A DNA stretch of 64,000 bases, from NCBI RefSeq assembly GCF_000002995.4, contig NW_025062477.1:11132649-11196648 (forward strand), read 5' to 3'. Each line of letters begins with the position of its first letter. The stretch's first letter is position 1. The DNA is from Brugia malayi (lineage: Eukaryota; Nematoda; Chromadorea; Rhabditida; Onchocercidae). This document shows, piece by piece, positions 1 through 12,447 of the stretch. The notes under the pieces were generated by a model, which ran no database searches, was not told the DNA's origin, and worked only from the letters and a program-made list of their open reading frames with translations. The translations under genes and the position numbers were made by a program.

Positions 1-130
1 GAAGAGTGTCTATTTTGGAAGAGAAACCATTGCTGTTTGTGCGAAACACTCTTAATTTGATAAAGTGAAACTATTAGAATTGTTAATATGCAAGTGATAA
101 AGGTTGATAGTCACATTTTTACATTGAAAA
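1..130. repeat. Direct repeat, copy A (partner at 2371-2500)
   Basis: The first roughly 110 bases are almost identical to 2371-2480, differing at a handful of positions. Similarity then decays over the next 50-80 bases. The copy may extend left of the window. I see no coding potential in it. The two copies bracket the small two-exon gene at 1696-2208, which suggests a local duplication of about 2.37 kb or a dispersed element inserted on both sides. Confidence 0.85.
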
Positions 131-581
131 GATCAGTGTACTAATGAAAGGAATCCGAAAGACGGAAGTCAAATGAAAAAGAAGAAAACAAGAATTCGTA
201 TATTTTCATTTTAAAAGAGAAATAATGAATAACAGGAGCTGAAATTGTTATGCATATCGCCTCGAAATGCTCATTCATAAAAAAAGATATGATTTTCAAG
301 TTATCAGTTTTCCATTTATGTGTTTAAAATACATAAAAGGAAGAAAGTGTACCTATATAAAACAAGTATGCTGTTGGAAAGGTATTCAATCCATTTTAGA
401 TTTTTAACCAATTTCAAAAAATTTACATAAGTTGTATAATTGAGCGTGAAATGAAGCAAAAATGTGACATCTCTATTGAAATTCGTCGTAAGTCATAAAG
501 ACTGGCGTTCAAATTAAATAAATAGCCAGAAGATTTGACCTGCTATTAGTTACTACTAATAGTAAATCAGTTAATTAGCAC

Positions 582-607
582 AGGTGTGCATGCAAGCATG
601 CACGCCT
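582..607. repeat. Short hairpin (12-bp arms, 2-base loop)
   Basis: The arms at 582-593 (aggtgtgcatgc) and 596-607 (gcatgcacgcct) are complementary at 11 of 12 positions around an AA spacer. It is GC-richer than its surroundings. No flanking gene or T-run suggests a terminator. The rest of 130-1690 is AT-rich sequence in which I see nothing else. Confidence 0.6.
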
Positions 608-1695
608 ATGACTGCAAGCATATTTCTCACTCGTCAACTGCTAACAATTTTGATATTCATTTATGAGACTAAGTTAAGGGATTTCTCTTTCAAATTAAAT
701 TAAGGGATCACTATTATTTATCTTCCTTTCACAATTCTTATTATTTTGTTATATTAAATCATCTGCAGCCAATGTTAGCTAAATATTAGCGTTAAGAATG
801 ATATGCGACTTAATGGCTGATCCAAACTGGCATTAATCATAATGTACAGAAAGTCCAATTGATGTTAATGCCAATTCATAAATTAAATAAGCAAGGTTAA
901 TTAAATGATATAAAAGCAATATTTAGTCAATTTAAAAGTAAATAACTTAATAAAGAAAGAATGTATTAAGAGAATGTATAGAAATTTTCATTTGAAATTG
1001 GAAAAACTTGACATGGAGATATTCTTTTAAGCAAAAATGTCAATACATACATACATTTACTTATTTAAAAGTTAATGTGCAATTGCTCATTGTTAAGTTA
1101 TTACTAATTCTCATTTGCTATTCCTAAAAATCAACGATATTAAATTTAAAAATGTAACAGAAACTTTCGTGATACCTAAAGTGAACATTTTCAATTCAGA
1201 TGAAAACTAATAGATTTACTTTCGAAATTCGTACTTCATTTTAAAATTTCAGAGAAAAAAATACACTATCCAACAGTTAAATCCTGTTAATTTCTATCAA
1301 AAAAAAAAAAAAAAAAAATGAGAAACTTCACTTTTTTGTCAGCTGTTTTCACAAATTAAAAAAGGCCATGATAAATTGTTGTCGTCGATCACAAAGCACT
1401 TTTTATCGCTTTTCATTCTACTAGCTTTGTTCTTCCTTTTCTATCAAACTCGAGATATTTAGAGAATAGAGCACAAGGAATCCATTGTCGAAGTATAAAA
1501 GGCGCTATCTTCAATAATTATAATTAATTCATCCCTTTTTTTATTTTCAATTTTTAAGGAAATGTTTTGAGTTATAATATTTATCAGTGAAGACTTCTGC
1601 GCCGATATTTTTCAGAGTTCTAAAGTTATTACTCTTAAGTAATGAATTACAAGTAAAACTTTAGGAATTATAAATTATAATAGGACTTATCTGAT

Positions 1696-2208
1696 ATGAC
1701 AAAATTGTTGGTATATCTTGCTTTCATCATTTATTGTGGTGGCCAAGCCAACCAAGCAGGAGGAGAAAGAAATGCAGCAGGTATGAATCTCACTTTTTCA
1801 TTTCTCTTCCAGGTATGTTTATCATGAAATACAAGTCTAAGTATGTGCTCCGTGTATTCTGTAATATTTCAAAAATTTCTGTTGAAACAGCATTTGACGG
1901 TGGAAGTAACTTCAGTTCGAATGCCAGTACATTTACTTTTGTAGCACACCATGAATTACTTTGTCACTCAATTGCTTTGGCAAAAAACTTGAAATGATTC
2001 TTATTATTGCAGGTTAAAAATAGTGAGAACTAACAAGTTAAAAATAGTGCGATAATTGAGTGACAAAGCAATCATTTCAAATTATCTCAACGTGACATCA
2101 ATTTCAGCCGCGGAGATTATCACAGATTATAAAGTTGACAAGTTATGGAATGATGGCTTATTAATACAAACAACGCAAGTAGAAGAATGTCTGTACATTT
2201 CACAATGA
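1696..2208 (+). CDS. Small secreted peptide; possible truncated secretory FKBP-type isomerase
   Basis: Two exons, 1696-1780 and 2108-2208, join in phase (G|CC) through a GTATGA donor and an ATTTCAG acceptor to give about 61 residues. Residues 1-18 (MTKLLVYLAFIIYCGGQA) look like a cleavable signal peptide. The second exon contains VDKLWNDGLLI followed by a Glu-Glu-Cys, then an in-frame TGA. That layout (acidic spacer, K-x-W-x-DGL-x-I, then a Cys) resembles the start of secreted nematode FKBP peptidyl-prolyl isomerases just before the isomerase fold. The fold itself is missing: no downstream exon with the HYTG-type motif was found before 4.9 kb. It is therefore either a very short secreted peptide gene or a 5' fragment left by duplication. 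The signal-peptide exon is the firmest part; the FKBP link is inference. Confidence 0.4.
1960..2080. repeat. Nested inverted repeats in the intron of the small secreted gene
   Basis: 1960-1973 (tttgtcactcaatt) is exactly complementary to 2054-2067, and 1989-1999 (ttgaaatgatt) is exactly complementary to 2070-2080. The order of the right-hand arms is not that of a simple hairpin. This suggests an inverted duplication that was later rearranged. Confidence 0.6.
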
Positions 2209-2370
2209 ATTAAATAATTAACTGGAATTTTTTAGTTTTGAATAATTAATCATTTCTGGAATTTGATTACTCTTCTAAGTTACATTTGTCGGTTTTATTC
2301 AATTCTGGAAGATATGAATTTATTTTAATGATTGTAGCAATGCTGCCAAATTGTGATAGAACGGAAGATG

Positions 2371-2500
2371 GAAGAGTATCTATTTTGGAAGAGAAACCAT
2401 TGCTGTTTGTGCGAAACACTCTTAATTTGATAAAGTGGAATTATTAGAATTGTTAATATGCAAGTGATAAAGGTTGATAACGATAATGATAGCCACATAT
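2371..2500. repeat. Direct repeat, copy B (partner at 1-130)
   Basis: Second copy of the repeat at the left edge of the window, with near identity over about 110 bases. The interval 2209-3060 otherwise holds only AT-rich non-coding sequence. Confidence 0.85.
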
Positions 2501-3062
2501 TTATAAATTGAAAAAATTGGAGCACCAATAAGTGAAATTAGAAAAAGTGAAGATGAAATATAAAAGAAGAAAAGAATAGGAACTGATAAATTCAAAAGAT
2601 TTTTGCTCAAAACGATTGTAAATTTCATTTAATTACAAAAATAGTAATAAAATGCAGAAATGTTGTGCATATTTTGAATAAATTTTCCATCTTGTTACTA
2701 CTAGATATCTTGACTTACTTTAAATTTGTACAATTTAAACTGAACCTTTTGTTTCTTGTCTACGAGCAAGATCAACCCAGATATCAAGGAGGACGAGAAG
2801 ACTGCCATCGATTGTTTCTTTGTTATTAACTGATTAGAGAAGATTTTTAAGGGTGTAGGAAGTGGGCTTAACTTGCAGATTAACATTTGCAGTGAAGAAC
2901 AATGAACACGGATACACATTTACTATTTGAGGTTTAGATAAAGGATTTACTGTTTCAAAAATGGAATATAACAAAGGAATAACGAATTGGTATATAGCAA
3001 TAAATCATTGGAATTATTCTAAACATTTAGTATGAAATAAAATTTTTTCGGTTCACCGGCAC

Positions 3063-3790
3063 TTACCATCATTTACTACTACTACTACTACTACATGCAC
3101 TTTTCGCTACTTGTCACCATTTATCTGCTATTACTTACTACCACTTGTCACCAATTACTATTAGTTGCTATTATTTAATACCGATCGGTATTACTTGCTA
3201 CTACTTCCTACTAACTGCCATTATTTCTTACCATCTTCTATAACCTGCTGCTACTTACAACCACTTACAACCGGTTAATAATGCTTGCTACCGCTTATTA
3301 CCACTTCCAATCACTTGCCACCACTTGCAATCATCTATCACCACTTAATACTACTTGTTATAAATTACTACGACTTGCTAGAAACTGCTACTGCTTGTAC
3401 TCTTTGCTATCATTTAGTCCTACTACTAACTAACTGCAACTACTTACTACCATTTGCTACTGCTAATTACCACTTGTTACTATTTGCTACCAATTGCCAT
3501 CTCTTGCAATCGTTACCACTTGCTACTGCTACTTGCCATAAATACAATCACTTGAAACGCAGATTACAATTTGCATTCGCAAAATTTTTTTTTTTTTGCA
3601 GCTACTTGCTACCACTTTTTACCACTTACTACCACCATTCACTGCTTGCTACCATTTGTCACCATTTGCTACCGCTTAATATTTCCGCTTAATTACTACT
3701 ACTTATTACTATTTACCACTTGTTATTGCTTGTTACCATTTGCCAGCACTTGTTATTACTTACTGACTCTTATTATCGTCTAATATTAAA
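3063..3790. repeat. Degenerate ACT/ACC-rich minisatellite
   Basis: About 700 bp built from variants of a 9-12 base unit such as ttgctaccac or tactaccactt, very poor in G on the + strand. Short open frames through it (for example 3285-3692) are a by-product of the repeat, giving a monotonous His/Leu/Thr/Tyr composition. They are not annotated as genes. The array is interrupted by a T13 run near 3588. Confidence 0.8.
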
Positions 3791-4034
3791 TCAAAGTAAT
3801 ACACAGGATGAATTTTTGGGACTGAGTTGAGTTTCAAGAATAATCCCATAAATGAAATAAGTCAAAGTATCATTTCATGCGCATACGATTTTCTTCATTA
3901 CATTGTATTTTGGTTTGTATCCTTTCGCTTTCTTAATGACTCTTTCTTCTCGAACCATTTTATCTTTTAACAAACAAAATGTCTTATAAGAGAATTCTTA
4001 AGATGAAGTAAAAGTAAAAGCGAAGATTGATTTC

Positions 4035-4140
4035 TCGCCACAATTTCACCGGCCGCAAGCGCTTTTGGTCCACGCACGGCATTTTTAGTCCGCTATATGG
4101 CGCTTTGTGTCAAGTTGCTAGGTTGTCATTTTCTAAGGGG
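4035..4140. promoter_or_regulatory. GC-rich island upstream of the mannosidase gene; candidate promoter
   Basis: An isolated stretch with several CpGs (ccggccgcaagcgc, ccacgcacggc, tccgctatatggcgc) in otherwise very AT-rich sequence, about 800 bases before the mannosidase ATG. The octamer gcgctttt/gcgctttg recurs. Comparable islands lie upstream of the TIM44 and NME6 genes. A promoter or outron start for the mannosidase gene is the simplest reading, but no core element is identifiable. The remainder of 3790-4900 shows no feature. Confidence 0.3.
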
Positions 4141-4903
4141 AATGGTGTGATAAGTTTGAGTAGTTTATATAAGTTGCATTATAGTAGATATATGAGTTAA
4201 ATTGAATGCAACGAAAATTACTTATTTTATCTTAGTTGTTAGAAAACATTTTATTACTATAATAGTTCGTAAGTTCTGCTCCTGCAATAAATTTTTATGA
4301 TAATCAGAATTGGTAAGCCTGAAAAGATAATGTGAATGTGATGGTACTATGAGTAGGAAGAAGTTTATACATTGTTTTGTTTTCTTGTGAAATTCAGTCA
4401 TTTGTCTATTTGAATTTGGATGATTTTTCGTTTCTTTTAGGTATTTGGACGGAACCAATCAATAAAAATGAAAGTTATATTTGAAACCAATCAATGAATA
4501 ATTGGCACCATATGAGGGAGATGGTTATATGAATATTCAATACGCTGTTAAGTCTTTTTTTTTTAATAAACATGTCAACAAACTATTTAACAGATAAGAT
4601 AAATAGCGGACAAAAAAGAGAAAAAAATAAGATAAAACAACTTAAAGTAACTTCATAAGAATGCTTTACTTAGGTCTTTCTTGTTATGATAGTTGAAATC
4701 TTCCGATATTTTGATATCGCAGTTCAAATAGAAATGAATCTTTGTTGTGAAACATTGATTATTTCAAAGACGTTAGGTTTTTTTTGCTTCTATCGTCACT
4801 TGTTATTTCGACGCAGAGATTATATTACTCATTACGTTAGAAAAAGTGCTTTTACTTTATTAGTAATAGTTCCACAGAAATGAGGTATTAATTTGATTTG
4901 TTT

Positions 4904-4905
4904 AG
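4904..4905 (+). other. Putative spliced-leader trans-splice acceptor of the mannosidase gene
   Basis: The sequence gatttgtttag ends in AG two bases before the ATG at 4908. No upstream coding exon in phase was found. In nematodes an acceptor this close to the start codon is typical of SL trans-splicing. Confidence 0.45.
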
Positions 4906-4907
4906 GT

Positions 4908-7900
4908 ATGGCATCGATTGGTAATTTTTTGATAAGATGGTTACTTTTGGTTGCTTTAATTGCAAGTGTATTAACAACATTTTATATAAATTTTATTCAA
5001 AATGATCAGGTTAGTATTTTAAGAATGAATTTCAACTTAATTTCATGAAATTTTCATGAAGGATGTAGTTTTTCTGTTGCTTTTACTATTATTTTAGCAT
5101 TTATTTACCGTAAATTCAGAATACTGTTCGAAGATTTCACATAGTAAGGCATCCAAAACTTAAAGCAGCAAATATGATGAAAAATGAATCAACGGTTGAA
5201 GAAATTGTTGCCGAAACGCACCATATGAAAAGTGAATCAGCTTCCGTTGCATCACATTTGTCCGAAGTATGTTTCTTTTTATATATATATAAAAGTATGG
5301 AAGTCTCCAACAAGTTTAAAAATATAAAGCAAACATGCAATTTTTAACTTCGAAGTATGTAAATAAATCCGTATCATTTTCAGAATAATGATGAATATTC
5401 GGTGCAAATATTCTATTATCCGTGGTATGGAAATCCAGAATTTGATCATGGAAAGTATTATCATTGGAATCATCGTTTTATCCCACATTGGGATTCGAAT
5501 ATTTCGGAGAAATATCCTACAGGTAGTTATGGTTTTCTTAAGCATTCTAGGACTGCTATTTTGCTTTTATAGATGCTTTAATTTTAATACTGCTTTTAAT
5601 AAACTCTTCTTCCATATATACATTCATTTAACTAAATGCTTCTTGAATTTGTTATAAAAAATATATTGTCTTGCCTTTATCATTTTTCGAAACCTAATAA
5701 TAGTACAGTGCTTCGTTGCTTCGTTGCTTAAAAGCAGTGTGCTAAATTTGATGTTGACAAATGGATAATTAAAGGATAAAATTTCATTTTAGGTTTTCAT
5801 GACCCACCGTTGGATATTGGTTCCAGTTTTTATCCATTTTTGGGACCGTATAGTAGTCGAGATCCAGCAGTAATTGAGCAGCACATGAAATGGATGTCGT
5901 CAGCTGGTATAGACGTTGTTATTGTTTCATGGTTTCCTCCAAAAATTTCCGATGAACAAGGTATTATTATTTATTGTTCTTTCGTTTGCTTGTTTCTTTA
6001 AAAAAATCTACTACTTTAAAATTTTTGACTTAATCCTTCATCTAAATTGCAAGCATTTAAAGATTTTTGATAATTAAGAAAACCTGTTCCCGTAAAGAAT
6101 CGAAAAAATCATGGTGAAACTATAATTATAGAATCTGGAATTTGAAATTTTTTATTTTAAAGTAAATATTTTTAAGAGCTTTTAATCTTTTGATTTTCAA
6201 GAATTTCAAGCGAACAGTATTAAATTTTAATAGTTTCATTTTTCAGGCATTTTAGCTTTCTAGTTTTAGTTAATTTTCCTTTTTTCTAGGGCATCCATGG
6301 GATGATTTAATACCCATTTTGTTAGATGTTGTGGCTAAGTATCGCATGAAATTATCTTTTCATATGGAACCATACAGACATAGAAGTGGTGAATCACTTC
6401 GTGCTGATATTGAATATATTATTGACAATTATGGTAATCATTCAGCTCTGTATAAGATGAAAAGGCCAAAATCACGAAAAAGTTAGTGAAATTATTTATT
6501 GTTACCGACTGGTATTCCAGTATTTTGTTTTTATTTCATTATTTTGATATACTGTTTTAATTTATGAAAAAGAATTTTGACAGTGTAATAATCTCTAGAA
6601 CTCTCGATTTGAATTTTGTTAGCATACACATTTAGAAAGTCCGAATTAATGTAAATCTTTATTTACTTCATCCTATCTTCTGGATATTTTTGCTTATCAA
6701 AAGAACACTTGGAAATGTTCAAATTATTTGTCAAATTTTTAGTGACTAAAAATGAAAAAAACAATCATAATGGTGACGAATATTTGCCGTTATTATACTT
6801 TTATGATTCGTATCTTGTACCTTTTGATGAATGGAAAAAGTTAACTGAACCATCTGGGAAGTTCAGTGTACGAAACAGCAAATACGATGTCCTTTTTATT
6901 GGCAAGTTCAAATATGTTTTGATTGTTAAACTCAAGTTTTATTTTTCTTCAACTTACAATCTTTCCGTCCGGAATATAAGGGAATTTCTAGTTCTGGATT
7001 TTGTATGTTAGTCGTATAAAAAGAAATTTAACTTAATTACGAATGTTTATGTCAAATTTCAGGTCTCTTAGTTAAATCAGAAGATAGGCATTCATTGTTG
7101 GCTGCTGGATTTGATGGAATTTATACCTACTTCACAGCTGAAGGATTTTCTTATGGTTCGACGCCTTCATCTTGGCCTTCATTGGGCGCTTTTTGTAGGT
7201 TTGTGTAAGAATTTCTTGAGATCAAATTACTTTCATAACTAATATCGATTAAAATTCTGATTAAATTTCTTCAGTGTTATTTTAAAATAATTTAATGAAT
7301 GATTTGTGCATAGATTCTATTTAAAATGTAAGAAATACTGAAAGTAAATCTAACTTAGAGACAGTAAACAAGAAGAGTGGATATGAAACGAATGAGAGAA
7401 GTTTAATTCTAATTTCAGTAATACCAAGGTTGTGATTAAAATAATCAGCGATGTTTCAGGAAAAATGGCTTAGTTTTTATACCTTCGGTGGGTCCTGGTT
7501 ATGATGATTCTCGTGTGCGACCTTGGAATGCAGCAAATTTTAGGGATCGAATGAATGGCAAATATTATGCGGATATGTTTGAAATGGCGCACATTGCAAA
7601 GGTATAGTGGAAATATTTCAAAAATAATCGATAACAAATTACATTTTATAATTGTAGATTGAAGGTTCAGTTGAAGATCATTATATATTACACAATCTAA
7701 TCCCATTAAGTAATACTTTACTCACTTGATTGAGATAGAGATAGCTTCTGAACATTGATATTATAATAAAATAACATATGTATAAAAGTAGATATTCATT
7801 AGAATTGATAAATTTCGTCTTTGACTAAACGATCCATTCACATATACTGCCAAAAATCATTAGATATTAATTAATTGCAGAACTACTAACTTTTATCGAA

Positions 7901-8321
7901 GTTTTTTCTTTCGACTTTAATTAAGTGATAATTTGTAAAAAACAGTAGTACATCATTTCTGTCCACTTGTCTAAACATATTTCACCAAAGATTATAATTT
8001 TTTTTCAAAGATTGTAATAATTTTATTTATCATTATCTGGAAAATAAATTAGAGCCACAAAATTAGTTTAAATTGATAGAGATAAAGAAAAATTGATATT
8101 TTAAGGCAAATATCATAGCAATAACATCATTCAATGAATGGCATGAAGGTACACAAATTGAACCAGCGATACCATTCACTGATAACAACACGGGTTTTGT
8201 GTACAATACCTATGTTCAGGGACCGGAACAGTATCTCCACCAAACGCTTGATCTTATTAAGAAATATTTTACTCCAATGCACAAAATTGCCCCTGAAAAA
8301 ATTGTTAATATAGTTAAATAA
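4908..8321 (+). CDS. manea: GH99 endo-alpha-1,2-mannosidase (MANEA-like), type II Golgi membrane protein
   Basis: Nine exons (4908-5009, 5120-5266, 5384-5522, 5793-5960, 6290-6481, 6743-6901, 7063-7198, 7460-7601, 8106-8321) keep phase throughout and give 466 residues, the usual length for animal MANEA. Family knowledge: the enzyme cleaves the glucosylated mannose from N-glycans in the cis-Golgi, bypassing ER glucosidases. Seen here: a short cytoplasmic tail and a signal anchor at about residues 7-26, a polar stem with NES, then the catalytic domain beginning FYYPWYGNPEFDHGKYYHWN. Further blocks include SSFYPFLGPYSSRDP, FHMEPYRHR and GFDGIYTYF. The C-terminal block has NEWHEGTQIEPA with Glu406 and Glu409, matching the two catalytic glutamates of GH99. 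The intron after exon 6 has a GC donor (GCAAGT). AATAAA signals lie at 8647 and 8887. The function is confident; the exact ends of exon 2 are slightly less so. Confidence 0.93.
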
Positions 8322-11300
8322 TTATGGTTATGTTATTACTAGATTTAGAGTATATATAGTATCAGTTTTGCTTTTGAAATAGATATTTATGAAATACATA
8401 TGTAATTTTCTAATATGATTATTTTTGCGTTATGAATTTTTGTATAGCTTAATATTAGAATTTGAAAATATTACAGTATGTTATTTCGTTACTTGACTTA
8501 GAAAAGCGCAGTTGAATGTATTAAGAATTTAAAATTTTTTTACACTTTTTTGTGAGAAGTAGTATGAAATAGCAGCCAGCAAATCAGAAATGGGACTGAT
8601 GTAAATAATTTTGTCGAAACTTTTGCATTAAAATTAATTATCCATTAATAAATCAAATCTTGTATTTTAAACATTTCATCAATTCAGCGAATTTTATGAT
8701 TTTTTTTTTTCTAAAATTATATAATTTTATTTCCAGAATACTTGGTTTTTAGCTTACTAAAATTATTTGACAGTTAAAATAATAATAATTTGTTACATGA
8801 TGCATTTTAATGCTTTTGTCTTATATAACTTACTACTTAATTATGTATTTACTGTAAGCATTCAGGGCTATATGGAAATGATATTTAATAAACTGTAAAT
8901 TAAAGCAATTTCTCCAAGTTAAAAAAAAGTGGTATGGAAGATAGCTTACATTTTAACAATATTTGGCTCATGAATTGTTTAGCATGTATGCAATGCAGTA
9001 TTGGTTCAATATTTTCTAAAAGATTTAAAAAAGATGTAAAACTAATGTGAAATTAATAATGTTTAATTAAAAGCATTCATTACTTAATTTTATGTAACTG
9101 TAAGAAGAATTGATGATATTATCAATATTGGTTATTGTTTTTTTTTTTTTTGACTAACAATAACTTCAGTTTTTTTATTTATTTATATAATTTTACATAC
9201 ATGTAGGACGTACAAGATTAATGCTTAGCGTGGGGAAAAAAAAAAAAACATTTAATAATAACAAATTTGAACTAAATTTATTATTTTTTATTTGTTTTAT
9301 ATATATTTTTATTTAATTCAATAATTTGTTCTTTTTTGATTGATTACTGTTTTTTATTTTTCCAAATCGCATAATAAAATTGGAATAGTACATTTTTCTT
9401 GTTTCATTCTTGAAAATTTTATTTCATGATTGCTTAAACATCATAATTGTTAATGTAATGATGTGAAAAAAAAAATGAATCATTTATTAATTATCCACTT
9501 TGCTCTTCTCATATGTATATAAATTAAACGAAATTTGATATATAAGAAAAAGTAGAACGTACCATTTAGTACGAACGGTTTTACTGTTTCAGGTTGTAAT
9601 GTGATTTTGAAAAAGTTCAAGGTTCAAACTTATTATCATTGCTATATTATTTTTGAAGCAAAAAATCATAGCTAACTCTACCGACGTGATTTGTTATCTA
9701 CCTTTGAATTATTTGAGATTTTTTTCTCATATTTAAAACATATGTGATCATATTAAAATATTAACACAGGAATATAATCTTTTCTTTTTTCAAAATCGGC
9801 AGCAAAAGTTTAAAAAGCAAGTATCTTTTGTTAGTGTTAAGATCAGAGTTTAGGTCATCGCTGTCGCTTTTTGATTTTGGAAGTTAGAAGGAAACTGATC
9901 TTCGGCCTTAATGCAAAAAAAAAAAAAGGAGGAAGAGAAATAATCTTTAACTAATTGATAAGTTGTAGAGAAGATAAGTGATGATTAATTAATTATAAAA
10001 TAACTAAATGATACATAATAATAATAATATTAATCATTGTATTTGCTTATAATTAGGAAATAATTATTTTATTTTTTTTTTTTTTTGCTAAAACATTGTT
10101 TTATTTACAATAAAGTTTGATTAAATTGCAGTTTTATTTAATAATATAGATCATTTTTCAAACGTATATATGTATCATTTACTTGTAACATTATTTTATC
10201 ATAAGTAAGTGAATCGATCACTTAGAGATGAGCAATATCAATCGATCTGATAGATTATTATATTTATGCATAACTATGTCTTCGCATTTTACTAGTGTTT
10301 TATCATTTTGCTATCAGTAACGAAGCTAGTTTCACTCTTTATGGTTCATTTTACTTCTTATATCATTTTTTCTGTTTTTTTTTTTTTTTTTTTTTTGTAG
10401 TTTCTAAATTTAAATTCATACTACAATTTTTGTTTTGCATTGTAGCATTGTATTTTGTAAAATAAAATGAATAAAAAGAAAATGAAGTAAAAATTTTGTT
10501 AACAAATTTTGTTGCATATAAATAAGAAAGTGAAATAATGATTGTTTTTTTTTTTTTTGAATAAAAGTTTTAATTGCATAACAACAATTTTATTTAATGA
10601 TATATTTTAGAATAATTATTGTCTAGTTAAGTTAAATTAGTCATTGACTAATTAAATTATTTAAAATCTTTCTTTGCTATCACTAAATTTTATAGAAAAA
10701 AAAAAAAATTATTATGAATAACAGTGCATATTTCAATGTTTTATTATTTGGTTGATATTGTTGACATTTTCAATTACTAAAACGAGTTTTTTTTTTTTTT
10801 TTCAATTTCACATATCGATTATTTAATTGCATGAGAAATAATTTGCACGAAAATTGAAATAATCATTCGTTGAAAGTTTTCATATTTTACCATTTCATTA
10901 ACAAATTTTATAATTTTCAAAATTGCAAAATTTCAATGTTTTATTAAATTTTTGCAAAATAATTTTTTTTTTTTTTTTTTTAAAATTCAAAACAAAAAAT
11001 TTTTCATTTAAGGTTTAAAAAAAATTTTTATGGAAGCTTTTTATTAAATTTATCAATCTTTAAATGCTGAATCTCTAAATTTTTTTTTTTTATTAGAGAA
11101 AATGCGATCAATTATTGTAAGTGATGGTAGCTATTTTTTAAAAATATAAATTATTCAATTGAATATGTGGTAATTTTATGGTTTCATAAATAATATTTCA
11201 TTTTTTATAATTTATAATAATTAGCAATTTTCATCATAAATAATAGTATTCTATTAGTAAAGTGATTTTTGTTTTAAACAATAAAAGACATTGAAAATTT

Positions 11301-12346
11301 TGATGAGATTACTTTAAAAACAAATTTATCAAAATTATAGATTAATTCATTTCTTTTTTAAGCATCGAATAAATTCACAATTGTATATATTTCAATTAAA
11401 TATGCTTAAGATTTTTTTATTTAAAGTATTTCTTTATATTTATATTTATTTGTACTATTATATTTAATTATACATGTTTATTTTTTCTTTATAATTTCAT
11501 TTCTTTTTCAAAAAAGAAAAAAATTTTTTTTTTTTTTCAAAAATGTAAATGTGAAATAATATGAAAGGGATTGAAAATTTTTATAAGAATTCTTCGATTC
11601 GAAAAGAAATTATAAATTTATCTAAATTGTGGGTTACTTTTTTTTTTTTTTTTTTTGTAGGTATCACAAATAGGAATGACAGAAGAATTGGTCGTTTGTA
11701 ATTTAGATTTATTGTTGTTTAAATTTTTTTTAATACAATATTTGTATTTTCTAATCGAATCATTCCTATTTTCTTTTTTTTTTTTATTGCTTTTTTTATT
11801 TATCTGATATTTGTTATTTCTTTCATTTTACTCATATGTAAAAATATATTTAAAAAAAAAAAAAAAAAAAGAATTAAATTGATAATATTTTTTTAGTCGC
11901 ATTGCTTTAGAGTTTAATTTTTTTGTTTGAAATTAAAGAAAAAAAAAATTGAAATTAACAAAATGCTCCAGTAGTAATTTTGATTTGTCACCATTTATAA
12001 AATTTATGACAAATGAAATTTGTTCAATTTCAAAAACAATTTATTTCATATTCATTACTAAGCAATTGCTAATCAATAATTTATTTATTTCAATTATAAA
12101 TTTTAATAAATCACTGATACTATTAACAAATTCTATTATCGCTATTCTATTTTAAATGTTAAAACTAATTCAAAAATAATTTCACTCATTCAAATATAGC
12201 AAATATTTGTTTGCAAAAAAAATTTTAACTTAACCTGCTTACTTATAACAATGTTACATGATGAATTTCTGAAATAATTTATGCATATATATATAAGAAA
12301 TTTTAAATGGATTATGTATATTTGCAAAAATAAGAGAAGAAAAACA

Positions 12347-12447
12347 ACACATCAAATATATATTTTAAACATTTTGATAAATGAAATTAAAAAAAAAAAA
12401 ACACATTAAATATTTTAAACATTTTGATAAATGAAATTAAAAAATGA
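12347..12447. repeat. Two-copy tandem repeat, about 50 bp unit
   Basis: Copies at about 12347-12395 and 12401-12447 share tattttaaacattttgataa and flanking bases. A third partial copy (cacattaaat) follows at 12456. Confidence 0.75.

Noticed and set aside
3285..3783. Open frames of 70-135 codons in the ACT/ACC minisatellite
   Set aside because: Composition follows the repeat; start and stop positions fall inside the array.
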